Assembly (NCBI GenBank): GCA_000335735.1
Contig: AMYY01000002.1
Location: forward strand, 62,001 to 126,000
Direction: 5' to 3'
DNA from: an alpha proteobacterium L41A
GTDB taxonomy: Bacteria; Pseudomonadota; Alphaproteobacteria; Caulobacterales; Caulobacteraceae
DNA length: 64,000 nucleotides
Part shown: positions 44,810 through 53,358 of the stretch, one piece after another
Layout: each line of letters begins with the position of its first letter
How positions within the stretch are numbered: position 1 is the stretch's first letter
Notes under the pieces: generated by a model
Database searches by the model: none
What the model saw: only the letters and a program-made list of their open reading frames with translations
What the model was told of the DNA's origin: nothing
Position numbers and translations under genes: made by a program

Positions 44810-46186
44810 TCACACCACCCGCGCATGCCTTTGCTGAAGAGTCGCCGCACCGGGATCGAAGGCGGCGCAAACCGCCCTGACGAACGGACGGCCCAGGTCG
44901 GTCACCGCCACCACCGTCCCGTCGAGCCGCACCAGACCATCGTCGACGAAGCGCTCCAACAGGGACAAGGCGCCGGCGACGTCCGACAGGTCTCGACCGC
45001 GACGTCGAACGATGGGCGCAAGATCAACGACGAAATCGCACATCAGCCGCTCAATGATCTCGCTGACGAACATGTCGCCTTCGGTCAGGGCGACGCCTCG
45101 GGCGACCGGTAGATCGCCCGACTCGACAGCGCGGCGCCAGTCGCGCTCCTGCGCATGGTTTTGAACGAAACCCTTGGGCGTGCGGCTGATCGACGAGGCG
45201 CCCAGGCCGATCAGCACCTCTGCGGCGTCGGTGGTGTAGCCCTGGAAGTTGCGATGCAGCCGTCCGGCCCGGTCCGCCGCCGCCAACCCGTCGTGCGGCA
45301 GGGCGAAATGATCCAGCCCGATCGCCTGCCACCCCTTGCCGACCAGATAGCGGGCCGCCGCCTGGCTCTGGGCGAAGCGCGCTTCGGCGTCCGGCAGGTC
45401 GGCGTCGTTGATCAACCGCTGATGCGGCTTCATCCACGGCACATGGGCATAGCCGAACAGGGCGATCCGTTCCGGCCTCAGTGTCGTGACCTGCCCCAGG
45501 GTGGTGATGACGTTCTCGACGGCCTGAAGCGGCAGGCCGTACATCAGATCCAGGTTGAGGGAGGTCACGCCCTGCCCCCGCAAGGCTTCGGCCGCCCAGC
45601 GGATGGTCTCGAAACTTTCGGGCCGGTTCACCGCCGCCTGGACACGCGGCGACAGGTCCTGCACCCCCAGACTGGCGCGGCTCAGGCCGATGCGGCCCGC
45701 CGCCTCGACCCACTCCTGCGTCAGGACTTCGGGATCCAACTCGGCGGCGATTTCGAAACAGTCGCCCAGGTCGAACCACGCGGACAGACCGGCGAACAGT
45801 CGCTCAAGATCGTCCGGCGACAACATGTTGGGGGTGCCGCCGCCCAGATGGATCGAGCCGACACGGACCGGCCGGCCGATCCGGGCCAGAACCAGATCCG
45901 CCTCGCGCAGCAGCAGATCGACATAGCTGGAGATGACGCCCGCCCGGTTGACCGCCCGGGTGTTGCAGCCGCAGTACCAGCACAGCCGCTTGCAGAAAGG
46001 CAGGTGCAGATACAGCGAGACCGGCTGATCGGAGGGCGTGCGCCCCAGCCAGTCGGACCACTCGCCGGGTCCGACGGCAGTCGTGAACTGGGCTGCCGTC
46101 GGATAGGAGGTATAGCGCGGCGCATGGGCGTCATAGCGCGCGATCAGGTCGCGAACGGACAGGCGCGCGGGGCTAGAGAGGGACAT
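44810..46186 (-). CDS. hemN: Oxygen-independent coproporphyrinogen III dehydrogenase
   Basis: 458 aa from ATG 46186. The radical-SAM cluster motif is FCKRLCWYCGCNT (C-x3-C-x2-C), preceded by YLHLPFC, and followed by HLGGGTPNMLS. N-terminal YTSYPTA and the C-terminal HemN domain (MCDFVVDLAPIVRR) place it with true HemN rather than HemW. It makes protoporphyrinogen when oxygen is scarce. Its start lies inside the end of cydX (14-bp overlap), so haem supply is coupled to bd oxidase synthesis. The aerobic form hemF is at 33215. Confidence 0.93.
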   Translation of the reverse strand: MSLSSPARLSVRDLIARYDAHAPRYTSYPTAAQFTTAVGPGEWSDWLGRTPSDQPVSLYLHLPFCKRLCWYCGCNTRAVNRAGVISSYVDLLLREADLVLARIGRPVRVGSIHLGGGTPNMLSPDDLERLFAGLSAWFDLGDCFEIAAELDPEVLTQEWVEAAGRIGLSRASLGVQDLSPRVQAAVNRPESFETIRWAAEALRGQGVTSLNLDLMYGLPLQAVENVITTLGQVTTLRPERIALFGYAHVPWMKPHQRLINDADLPDAEARFAQSQAAARYLVGKGWQAIGLDHFALPHDGLAAADRAGRLHRNFQGYTTDAAEVLIGLGASSISRTPKGFVQNHAQERDWRRAVESGDLPVARGVALTEGDMFVSEIIERLMCDFVVDLAPIVRRRGRDLSDVAGALSLLERFVDDGLVRLDGTVVAVTDLGRPFVRAVCAAFDPGAATLQQRHARVV

Positions 46187-46322
46187 CGCCCTCTTTCGAT
46201 GCGTCGGGCGTGGACAGGCCGGCGTCGCCTTCGTCAAACAGATGGAACTCGTGCCACAGGCCGTTCAGCACGCCGAAACCGACGGCCAGGCCAAGCCCCA
46301 GGATCCAGGAAAAATACCACAT
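46173..46322 (-). CDS. cydX: Cytochrome bd oxidase small subunit CydX
   Basis: 49 aa, too short for most gene finders. It begins MWYFSWILGLGLAVGFGVLN with one transmembrane helix and then GLWHEFHLF, matching the CydX/YbgT family. AGGAG lies 9 bases before the ATG. It sits 19 bp after cydB and overlaps the start of hemN. The tail is longer and more acidic than in E. coli CydX. It stabilises the haems in the oxidase. Confidence 0.9.
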   Translation of the reverse strand: MWYFSWILGLGLAVGFGVLNGLWHEFHLFDEGDAGLSTPDASKEGDVPL

Positions 46323-46341
46323 GGTTCTGCGCTCCTAAGGG

Positions 46342-47490
46342 TCAGTACAAATCGGGGTTGGTCTTGAGGGCGGCGGTCGACGTGCGGCCCCACAGCACGC
46401 GATAGACCCAGGCGGTGTAGAGCAGCACCAGAGGCAGGAAGATCAGCGTGCAGATCAGCATGATGAACAGGGTCAGATGGCTGGACGAGGCGTTCCACAC
46501 CGTCAGGCTGGACTGAGGATTGACCGAGCTGGGCAGGATGAACGGGAACATCGACAGGCCGACGGTGGAGATGACGCCCACCGCCGACAGCGACGATCCG
46601 CCGAACGCCAGCGGCGCGGACCGCCGCCACATGCCGACCAGACCGACCAGCGCGCCCAGGAAGCCCAGGGCCGGTGCGATCAGCATCCACGGATAGCGGC
46701 CGTAGTTGTCCAGCCAGGCGCCGGGCGCAGCCTGAACCGTCGTGCGAAGCGGATTGGAGAAGCCGTTGACGTCCAGCGCGCCGGTGATCCGGTAGCCCAG
46801 GCCGCCGTAGGCGACATACAGTCCGCCGACCGCGAACAGGATCAGGGCCAGAACAGCGGCGACCGTGCCGAACAGACGCGCCCGCTCCATCACCGGGCCG
46901 ACCTCGGCCTTGACCGACAACCAGGCCGCGCCGTGCAGCACCAGCATGGCCACCGACAACAGGCCGGCGATCAGGCTGAAGGGGGTGAACAGGCCGAGCA
47001 GCGTACCGTCGTAGAAGGACCGCAGGTCGCCATCCAGATGGAAGGGCGCGCCCAGCAGGACGTTGCCCACCGCGACGCCGAACACCAGGGCCGGAACGAA
47101 GCCGCCGATGAACAGGCACCAGTCCCAGAACGACCGCCACTTGGGAGACGCCCGCTTGGAGCGATATTTGAACGACACCGGCCGCAGGATCAGCGCGGAC
47201 AGCACCAGGAACATGGCCAGGTAGAAGCCCGAGAAGCTGACGGCGTAGACGAAGGGCCAGGCGGCGAAGATCGCGCCGCCGCCCAGGATGAACCACACCT
47301 GGTTGCCTTCCCAGGTGGCGCCGACGGTGTTGATCACCATGCGGCGTTCCTCATCCGTCTTGGCGACGAAGGGCAGAAGGGCGCCGACGCCCAGGTCGAA
47401 GCCGTCGGTCAGGGCGAAGGCGATCAGAAGCACGCCCAGCAGCCCCCACCAGATCAGGCGAAGCGTGGCGAAGTCGAGGGGAAGATCCAT
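46342..47490 (-). CDS. cydB: Cytochrome bd ubiquinol oxidase subunit II
   Basis: 382 aa with eight to nine transmembrane helices. Family motifs: LRLIWWGLLGVLLIAFALTD, GFDLGVGALLPFV, NTVGATWEGNQVWFILGGGA and the late FPFILPSSVNPQSSLTVWNA. It is the second integral subunit of bd oxidase. The start is 24 bp after cydA stop; one operon cydA-cydB-cydX-hemN. Confidence 0.95.
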   Translation of the reverse strand: MDLPLDFATLRLIWWGLLGVLLIAFALTDGFDLGVGALLPFVAKTDEERRMVINTVGATWEGNQVWFILGGGAIFAAWPFVYAVSFSGFYLAMFLVLSALILRPVSFKYRSKRASPKWRSFWDWCLFIGGFVPALVFGVAVGNVLLGAPFHLDGDLRSFYDGTLLGLFTPFSLIAGLLSVAMLVLHGAAWLSVKAEVGPVMERARLFGTVAAVLALILFAVGGLYVAYGGLGYRITGALDVNGFSNPLRTTVQAAPGAWLDNYGRYPWMLIAPALGFLGALVGLVGMWRRSAPLAFGGSSLSAVGVISTVGLSMFPFILPSSVNPQSSLTVWNASSSHLTLFIMLICTLIFLPLVLLYTAWVYRVLWGRTSTAALKTNPDLY

Positions 47491-47514
47491 TGTCGGATGT
47501 CCTAAGGTCTTGGG

Positions 47515-49098
47515 TCAGGCCACGGCGGGCGCGGGAACGCGCTCGGCGGGCGCTTCGGGGCTGGGTTCGCCAAACGTCTCCTGTTCGTGGAACGGCCCCT
47601 TCTTGATGGCGAAGAGCATCAGCCGCACCTCGACCACCGCCAGCGCGCCATACAGCAGGGTGAAGCCGACGATCGTGGCCCACAGCTGCGGTACGGTCAG
47701 AGACGAGGCGCCCAGGAAGGTCGGCAGCACGCCCTCCACCGCCCAGGGCTGGCGACCGAACTCGGCCAGGATCCAACCGAACTCGATGGCGATCCACGGC
47801 AGCGGGATGGCCAGGACGGCTAACCTCAGGAACCACTTCGTCTGATGCTTGCGCAGGGTGCACAGCACGAAGGCCGTGCCGAACAGGGCGATCATGAACA
47901 TCCCGATGCCCGCCATGATGCGGAAGCTCCAGAACAGGGCCGGGACGTTCGGCACCGTCTCCCATGCCGTTTGCTGGATCAGCGCAGGCGTGGCCATGCG
48001 TGGATCGGCGACATGGCGCTTCAGCAGCAGGCCGTAGCCCAGGTCGCGGCGGTGCGTCTCGAACACACCGCGCGCGACGGGATCGGCCGGGTTCGCCTTG
48101 ACCTTCTCCAGCGCATCATAGGCGATGACGCCGGATTCGATGCGATCCTCGGCCGTCGCGACCAGTTCGAAGATGCCTTCGACGGGCTTGTCGATGGTGC
48201 GGGTGGCGATCAGCCCCATGATCCAAGGCACGTGAACGCCGAAATGGGTCTCGCGGTCCTTCATCGAAGGAACGCCGATCAGCGTCAGGCCGGCGGGCGC
48301 AGGCTCGGTGTGCCACATGGCCTCCAGAGCGGCGAGCTTCATCTTCTGGTTATCGGTCAGGGCATAGCCGGACTGGTCACCCAGCACGACGGCCGACAGC
48401 GACGCCGCCAGACCGAAGGCCGAGGCCACCGTCATCGACCGCTTGGCGAAACCGACGTGCTTGCCGCGCAGCAGATAGAAGGCCGACACGCCCAGCACGA
48501 AGACCGAGGCGCAGACGTAACCGGCGCTGACGGTGTGAACGAACTTGGCCTGGGCCACCGGGTTGAACAGCACGGCCATGAAGTCCGTCACCTCCATCCG
48601 CATCGTGTCGGGATTGAAGGCGGCGCCGACCGGGTTCTGCATCCAGCCGTTGGCGATCAGGATCCAAAGGGCCGACAGATTGGTGCCCAGCGCGACCATG
48701 AAGGTGATGAACAGGTGGGCGTGCGGCTTCAGCTTGTCCCAGCCGAAGAACATCAACCCGACGAAGGTCGCCTCCAGGAAGAAGGCCATCAGCCCTTCGA
48801 TGGCCAGCGGCGCGCCGAAGATGTCGCCGACATAGTGGCTGTAGTAGCTCCAGTTCATGCCGAACTGGAACTCCATGGTGATGCCGGTCGCGACGCCCAG
48901 CACGAAGTTGATGCCGAAGCAGACGCCCCAGAACCGGGTGATCGTCCGCCAGATGGGCCGGCGGGTCATCACATAGATCGACTCCATGATGACCAGCATG
49001 AACGACAGCCCCAGCGTCAGGGGCACGAAGAGGAAGTGGTAAAGGGCCGTCAGCGCGAACTGCAGCCGGGACAGGTCGACGACCGCGAGGTCGATCAT
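47515..49098 (-). CDS. cydA: Cytochrome bd ubiquinol oxidase subunit I
   Basis: 527 aa from ATG 49098, with CGGAGC upstream. SRLQFALTALYHFLFVPLTL holds the haem ligand His near residue 20; ATGITMEFQFGMNWSYYSHY, GWILAEFGRQPWAVEG and the quinol-binding Q-loop region before it are all present. It reduces oxygen at high affinity. First gene of cydABX-hemN, with a perfect FNR box 73 bp upstream. The open frame continues to 49392 across the promoter and is not coding there. Confidence 0.95.
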   Translation of the reverse strand: MIDLAVVDLSRLQFALTALYHFLFVPLTLGLSFMLVIMESIYVMTRRPIWRTITRFWGVCFGINFVLGVATGITMEFQFGMNWSYYSHYVGDIFGAPLAIEGLMAFFLEATFVGLMFFGWDKLKPHAHLFITFMVALGTNLSALWILIANGWMQNPVGAAFNPDTMRMEVTDFMAVLFNPVAQAKFVHTVSAGYVCASVFVLGVSAFYLLRGKHVGFAKRSMTVASAFGLAASLSAVVLGDQSGYALTDNQKMKLAALEAMWHTEPAPAGLTLIGVPSMKDRETHFGVHVPWIMGLIATRTIDKPVEGIFELVATAEDRIESGVIAYDALEKVKANPADPVARGVFETHRRDLGYGLLLKRHVADPRMATPALIQQTAWETVPNVPALFWSFRIMAGIGMFMIALFGTAFVLCTLRKHQTKWFLRLAVLAIPLPWIAIEFGWILAEFGRQPWAVEGVLPTFLGASSLTVPQLWATIVGFTLLYGALAVVEVRLMLFAIKKGPFHEQETFGEPSPEAPAERVPAPAVA

Positions 49099-49170
49099 GG
49101 CGTTGCTCCGAGGAATCGGCCTGCTCGACCGACGTTTCGATGGCCGTAGAAGGTGGGCGGGGCGCCCGCC

Positions 49171-49184
49171 TTGATCTCGATCAA
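49171..49184. promoter_or_regulatory. Perfect FNR/FixK-type box between cydA and cydD
   Basis: TTGATCTCGATCAA, an exact match to TTGAT-N4-ATCAA. It lies 73 bp before cydA and 107 bp before cydD, so it could activate both. The FNR-type gene at 52536 has the matching E-x2-S-R recognition helix. Confidence 0.9.
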
Positions 49185-49223
49185 AGCGCCGACAAACGCC
49201 CGGCCCTATTGGACGCTTGGTCC

Positions 49224-49240
49224 TTGGACATTTCGTCCAA
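49224..49240. promoter_or_regulatory. 17-bp inverted repeat in the cyd divergent promoter
   Basis: TTGGAC-ATTTC-GTCCAA. It shares its TGGACA...GTCCA core with the repeat at 44793-44809. Located between the FNR box and cydD. Binding protein unknown. Confidence 0.5.
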
Positions 49241-49291
49241 CGACGTTTTGCCCAATGGCGCGCGGCCTGCGCCGAGCGCTGGAGTCCGTTG

Positions 49292-50896
49292 ATGAGCGCC
49301 GTGCCAATCGCCCCTGCCTCTGCGGCCGCCTGGTTGAAGCAGATCGGTCGTCCGTGGAGGCGGCTGACGCTGCTGACCGGAGTGCTGACCATTGCGGACG
49401 TCGCGCCCGCGATCGGGTTCGCGGCAGGCCTGGCTTTGACGATTTCCAGCCTGCCCGTATCGCCGGCCGCCGCCGCGCCGTGGCTGGCTTTAGCCGTGTT
49501 CAGCCTGATCGCGCGGGGCCTGATCGGCCAGGCCGCCGTGAGCGTCGGCGCGAAGCTGGGTCGGGCGATAAAGACCGACGTCCGAAGCCGCCTGCTGTCG
49601 GACCTGTTCGGGCGAGGACGACGATCCAGCGCGCAGATGACAGCCCTGGTCGAAGGGGTCGGCGCGCTGGACGGCTATTTTTCGCGGTTTGCACTCTTGC
49701 GCCTCGCCGCAGGGGTTTCGCCGCTGCTGATCATCGCCGCCGCCGCGATCGCAAGCCCGGTGTCGGCGGGCATCCTGCTGTTCACAGTGTTCCCGTTCAT
49801 TGTCGGCATGGCCCTGGCGGGCACGGCCGCGGCGGGCGAAAGCCGTCGTCAGTTTCAGGCGCTTGATCGGCTGTCCGGCCTGTTCATCGACCGTATCCGC
49901 ACCCTGCCCGCCATTCTCGCCTTGGACGCCGTTGGCCGCACGACGGTGCAGATCGCCCAGGCCTCGGACGAGCTGGAGCGCCGGACCGCCCGTGTCATGC
50001 GCATCGCCTTCCTGTCGTCGGGCGTGCTGGAATTCTTCTCGGCCTTGTCGGTCGCGCTGATCGCCGTCTATTGCGGCTTCAACCTGTTGCGGCTGTTGCC
50101 CTTCCCGGTTCCCGAGACGCTGGACCTGTCGCGCGCCTTCTTCGTTTTGGCCTTGGCGCCCGAAGTCTATGCGCCGCTGCGCCGCCTGGCCGCCGCCTAT
50201 CATGATCGCCAAGCCGCCGAGGCCGCGGCCCCGTCCCTGATGACGCCCGACCCGCGCCCGGCCCAAGGCGCGGCCCTCGGCGACCTCGCGCCCGCCATCC
50301 ATTTTCGCGATGTCGCCATCGCATACGAAGGCTCAGCGCCGGTCATCGACGAGCTCGACCTCGACGTTGCGCCGGGCCAGATCGTGGCGCTGGTGGGCGC
50401 CAGCGGCGCGGGCAAGTCCAGCCTTCTGCATCTGCTGCTCGGCCTCGCACCCTTGACGCGCGGCGAGGTCGAGGTGGGCGGCGCGCGGCTCAGCCAGTGC
50501 GGCGACATCGCCGGGCGGGTCGCCTGGGCCAGCCAGCACCCGATCGTCACGCCTGGGACCCTGGCCGAGAACATCGCCCTGGCGGATCGCACCGCCTGCC
50601 CCGGCCGCATCGGCCTGGCCGCGCGCACGGCGGGCCTGTCCGGCGATCTGGATCGCCCGATCGACGAGCGTGGCGGCGGTCTGTCGGGCGGCGAACGCCG
50701 TCGCCTGGGCTTGGCCCGCGCTATCCTGAAGCGGGCGCCGCTACTGGTGCTGGACGAGCCGACCGCCAATCTGGATCCGGCCTCGGAACGCGCCATGCTC
50801 GACGTCATCCGTCAGGCCGCGCGCGGCCGCACCACCCTGATCGCCACCCATTCCCCAGCCGTCGCCGCCTTGGCCGACCGCGTGGTGACGCTGTGA
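49292..50896 (+). CDS. cydD: Thiol reductant ABC exporter subunit CydD
   Basis: 534 aa from ATG 49292, with GGAG seven bases upstream. Six transmembrane segments in the first 310 residues, then the nucleotide domain: Walker A GASGAGKSSLLHLL, signature LSGGERRRLGLARAI, Walker B LLVLDEPTANLDP. CydDC exports glutathione or cysteine and is needed for bd oxidase assembly. Its stop overlaps the cydC GTG start (GTGA). The open frame from 49217 lacks a ribosome-binding site. Confidence 0.92.
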   Translation: MSAVPIAPASAAAWLKQIGRPWRRLTLLTGVLTIADVAPAIGFAAGLALTISSLPVSPAAAAPWLALAVFSLIARGLIGQAAVSVGAKLGRAIKTDVRSRLLSDLFGRGRRSSAQMTALVEGVGALDGYFSRFALLRLAAGVSPLLIIAAAAIASPVSAGILLFTVFPFIVGMALAGTAAAGESRRQFQALDRLSGLFIDRIRTLPAILALDAVGRTTVQIAQASDELERRTARVMRIAFLSSGVLEFFSALSVALIAVYCGFNLLRLLPFPVPETLDLSRAFFVLALAPEVYAPLRRLAAAYHDRQAAEAAAPSLMTPDPRPAQGAALGDLAPAIHFRDVAIAYEGSAPVIDELDLDVAPGQIVALVGASGAGKSSLLHLLLGLAPLTRGEVEVGGARLSQCGDIAGRVAWASQHPIVTPGTLAENIALADRTACPGRIGLAARTAGLSGDLDRPIDERGGGLSGGERRRLGLARAILKRAPLLVLDEPTANLDPASERAMLDVIRQAARGRTTLIATHSPAVAALADRVVTL

Positions 50897-52539
50897 GAGT
50901 CCCGTCACGCATCGCCGGCCTGATCGGCGCCCAGACTCAGGCCCAGCGCGCCCGGCTTAGGGTCGCAGCGGCCGGCGGCGCCGTCGTCTCGGTAGCGGCC
51001 GTCTGTCTGTTGGGGCTGTCGGGCTGGTTTATCACGGGCGCGGCGTTTGCGGGCCTGGCGGGCGCGGCGGCCGCCCAGAGTTTCAACTATATGATGCCCA
51101 GCGCCATCATCCGCCTGCTGGCCATCGTCCGCACCGGCGGCCGCTATGTCGAGCGCGTCGCGGGCCATGAGGCCGCCTTGAAGGCGCTCGCTCGTCTGCG
51201 CCCGCAGTTGTTCGACGCCATCGCCACAGGCCCAGCCGAGCGCGCCTTGAACCTGTCGTCCGGCGAGGTCTCCGCCCGCTTGGTTCAGGACGTGGATGCG
51301 GTTCAGACCCTCTTCGTGCGCCGCTCGGCGCCCTGGAGCCTGGGCGCCGGCGCCGTTTCCGCCGTGCTGCTGGCCGGCCTCGCCTCCCCCTTGGCCGGCG
51401 CAGCCCTGCTCGGCGCCATGATCGCAGCAGTCTTGGGCGGCGTTCTGATCGCTCGCCGCCTCGCAGATCCCGCCGGCCGAGCGGTGCAGACCGGCGCCGG
51501 CGCGCTGAAGGATCGCCTCGCCGCCTTGGAGGCCGCCGCGCCCGAACTGAAGGCTTACGGGCTTGACGACTGGGCGTGCGCGCAGGTCGCGCGGGTCGCC
51601 GCCGATTACGACGCGGCGCAGATCGCCCTGACCCGATCGGGCGGCTGGATGGCCGCGTGGCAGGCAGCGGCCACCGCCCTCGCGGTCGGCGTCGTCATCC
51701 CCGCCGCGTCCTCCGCCGACTTGCCGCTGATCGCGCTCGCAGCCTTGGCGGCGGTCATGGGCGTCGAATCCGCCGCGGGGCTGGTCCTCGCCCTGCACCA
51801 GAACGGCGCCGCCGCCCAGGCCCTGCGCCGCCTCGACGCCGCCATGCCCACGGCCTCCCCCCTTCATGGCCAGCCTCTCAGCGGCGCGGCGCTCGGTCTC
51901 GCAAACCTTGGCCCCGAGCTGGCGCCGCCCTTCCGCCTCGGCGTCTTCGGTCCCTCCGGCGCAGGCAAGACGACGCTGATCGAACGCCTGATCGGGCTGA
52001 GGACGACCCAGGCCGGCGAGATGCGGCTCGACGGAGTGGACGCTGCAGATATCGCGCCGGAGGAACGACGTCGGCTGTTCGCCTATGCGGCGCAGGACGT
52101 CCGTCTACTGAACGGATCGGTGCGCGAGAACCTGTTGCTTGCAGAGCCCGCCGACGACGCGGCCGTGTGGGCGGCGCTGGACGACGCCGCGCTGGGCGAC
52201 CGGCTCCGCGCCGAACCGTTGGGCCTGGACACCCCGGTCGGCCCCAACGGCGAGCGACTATCAGGCGGGGAGCGACGGCGTCTTGGCTTGGCGCGCGCCT
52301 ATCTGCGCGATGCGCCGTGGCTGGTGCTGGACGAACCGACGGAAGGTCTGGACGCCGCGACGGAGGCCCAGGTCCTGGACCGCCTTCAGAACCGCCTGGC
52401 CAAGCATGGACAAGGCCTGATCTTGGTCAGCCACCGGGCGCCGCCGATGGCGCTCTGCGACCGCTCCATTCGGGTCGAAGGCCTGGGCAGCGACGGACAT
52501 CTTCGTCTGACCTGCTCGCCAGCCGACTTGGCCGCCTAG
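50893..52539 (+). CDS. cydC: Thiol reductant ABC exporter subunit CydC
   Basis: 548 aa from GTG 50893, which overlaps the cydD stop. Transmembrane half: GAVVSVAAVCLLGLSGWFIT, TGGRYVERVAGHEAALKALA. Nucleotide domain: FGPSGAGKTTLIERLIGL, QDVRLLNGSVRENLLL, LSGGERRRLGLARAYL, WLVLDEPTEGLDA. Partner of CydD in a heterodimer. Its TAG interlocks with the convergent fnr-type gene in CTAG. The frame is open from 50497 but that is inside cydD. Confidence 0.93.
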   Translation: MRVPSRIAGLIGAQTQAQRARLRVAAAGGAVVSVAAVCLLGLSGWFITGAAFAGLAGAAAAQSFNYMMPSAIIRLLAIVRTGGRYVERVAGHEAALKALARLRPQLFDAIATGPAERALNLSSGEVSARLVQDVDAVQTLFVRRSAPWSLGAGAVSAVLLAGLASPLAGAALLGAMIAAVLGGVLIARRLADPAGRAVQTGAGALKDRLAALEAAAPELKAYGLDDWACAQVARVAADYDAAQIALTRSGGWMAAWQAAATALAVGVVIPAASSADLPLIALAALAAVMGVESAAGLVLALHQNGAAAQALRRLDAAMPTASPLHGQPLSGAALGLANLGPELAPPFRLGVFGPSGAGKTTLIERLIGLRTTQAGEMRLDGVDAADIAPEERRRLFAYAAQDVRLLNGSVRENLLLAEPADDAAVWAALDDAALGDRLRAEPLGLDTPVGPNGERLSGGERRRLGLARAYLRDAPWLVLDEPTEGLDAATEAQVLDRLQNRLAKHGQGLILVSHRAPPMALCDRSIRVEGLGSDGHLRLTCSPADLAA

Positions 52540-53273
52540 GATGCGCCGTTCGCCATGTCTTTGAGGCGGTCAGGGCGCTCGATCCGCAGGTCGTGCAGAG
52601 AAACGGCATGGATGACGCCGCTGGTCTTCAACTTGGTCAGCTCGCGACTGACCGTCTCGATCGTGAGGCCGAGATAGTCCGCGATCTCGGATCGGGTCAT
52701 CGGCAGTCGCACGGCGTTGTCGCCGGAGGGACGCAAGGGATCGCGCGAAAGCATCGTCACCAGGAAGCTGGCCAGGCGTTCGCGTGCCGTCTTGCGGCCG
52801 AGCAGAAGCATCTGATCCTGCGCCGCCGTAAGCTCATGCATCGCCCGGCTCAGCAAAGCCGCTTCCAGACTGGGCCGCTCTCGCGCCACGGCGCGATATT
52901 CCGATGCCCTGAATCGGCACACGGTCGTTTCCTCGATCGCCTCCGCAGAGAAGGCATAGGTCTCGCCGGCCGTCAGTCCGACGAAGTCCCCCGCGAACAA
53001 GAAGCCGGTGATCTGGCGGCGACCGTCGGGCATAAGCTTGTAAATCCGCACAGCGCCCGCGGTGATGTTGAAGACGCTGGCGGCGGGTTCATCTTCGCGC
53101 GCCATGACATCGCCCGCCGCCAAGACGATCCGCTCGGCGATGGCGTCCAGCCGCACGAGGTCATCGCCGGGAAGGCTGGCGCAGACGCTGAAGGCGCGCG
53201 CGCCGCAGCCCACGCAGATGGAGTTCTCCAGTCTGTTGTCGCAGGCGGCGGTCAGGGCGCGCAGTTCAAGCAT
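52536..53273 (-). CDS. fnr: FNR-type oxygen-sensing transcriptional regulator
   Basis: 245 aa. N-terminal cysteines C11, C20, C23 and C31, plus C119 in the effector domain, fit a [4Fe-4S] ligand set (C-x2-C-x7-C plus one distant Cys), as in FNR/FnrL rather than FixK. cNMP-like domain about residues 45-130. The HTH is TRSEIADYLGLTIETVSREL with the E-x2-S-R contact residues that read TTGAT. It lies convergent to cydDC and next to the cyd island that carries a perfect box. The name FnrL would also be suitable. Confidence 0.92.
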   Translation of the reverse strand: MLELRALTAACDNRLENSICVGCGARAFSVCASLPGDDLVRLDAIAERIVLAAGDVMAREDEPAASVFNITAGAVRIYKLMPDGRRQITGFLFAGDFVGLTAGETYAFSAEAIEETTVCRFRASEYRAVARERPSLEAALLSRAMHELTAAQDQMLLLGRKTARERLASFLVTMLSRDPLRPSGDNAVRLPMTRSEIADYLGLTIETVSRELTKLKTSGVIHAVSLHDLRIERPDRLKDMANGAS

Positions 53274-53358
53274 TCAGCCTCCATGATCCAGCCATGACTA
53301 GGCCCATCGCAAGCTCACCACAATCGCCACTGGCCGGGAGACCGCCTGAATAGAATGG

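Noticed and set aside
47845-49149. 434-codon plus-strand frame opposite cydA
   Set aside because: Antisense shadow; runs of His, Gln and Asp from the reverse of membrane-protein codons, no ribosome-binding site.
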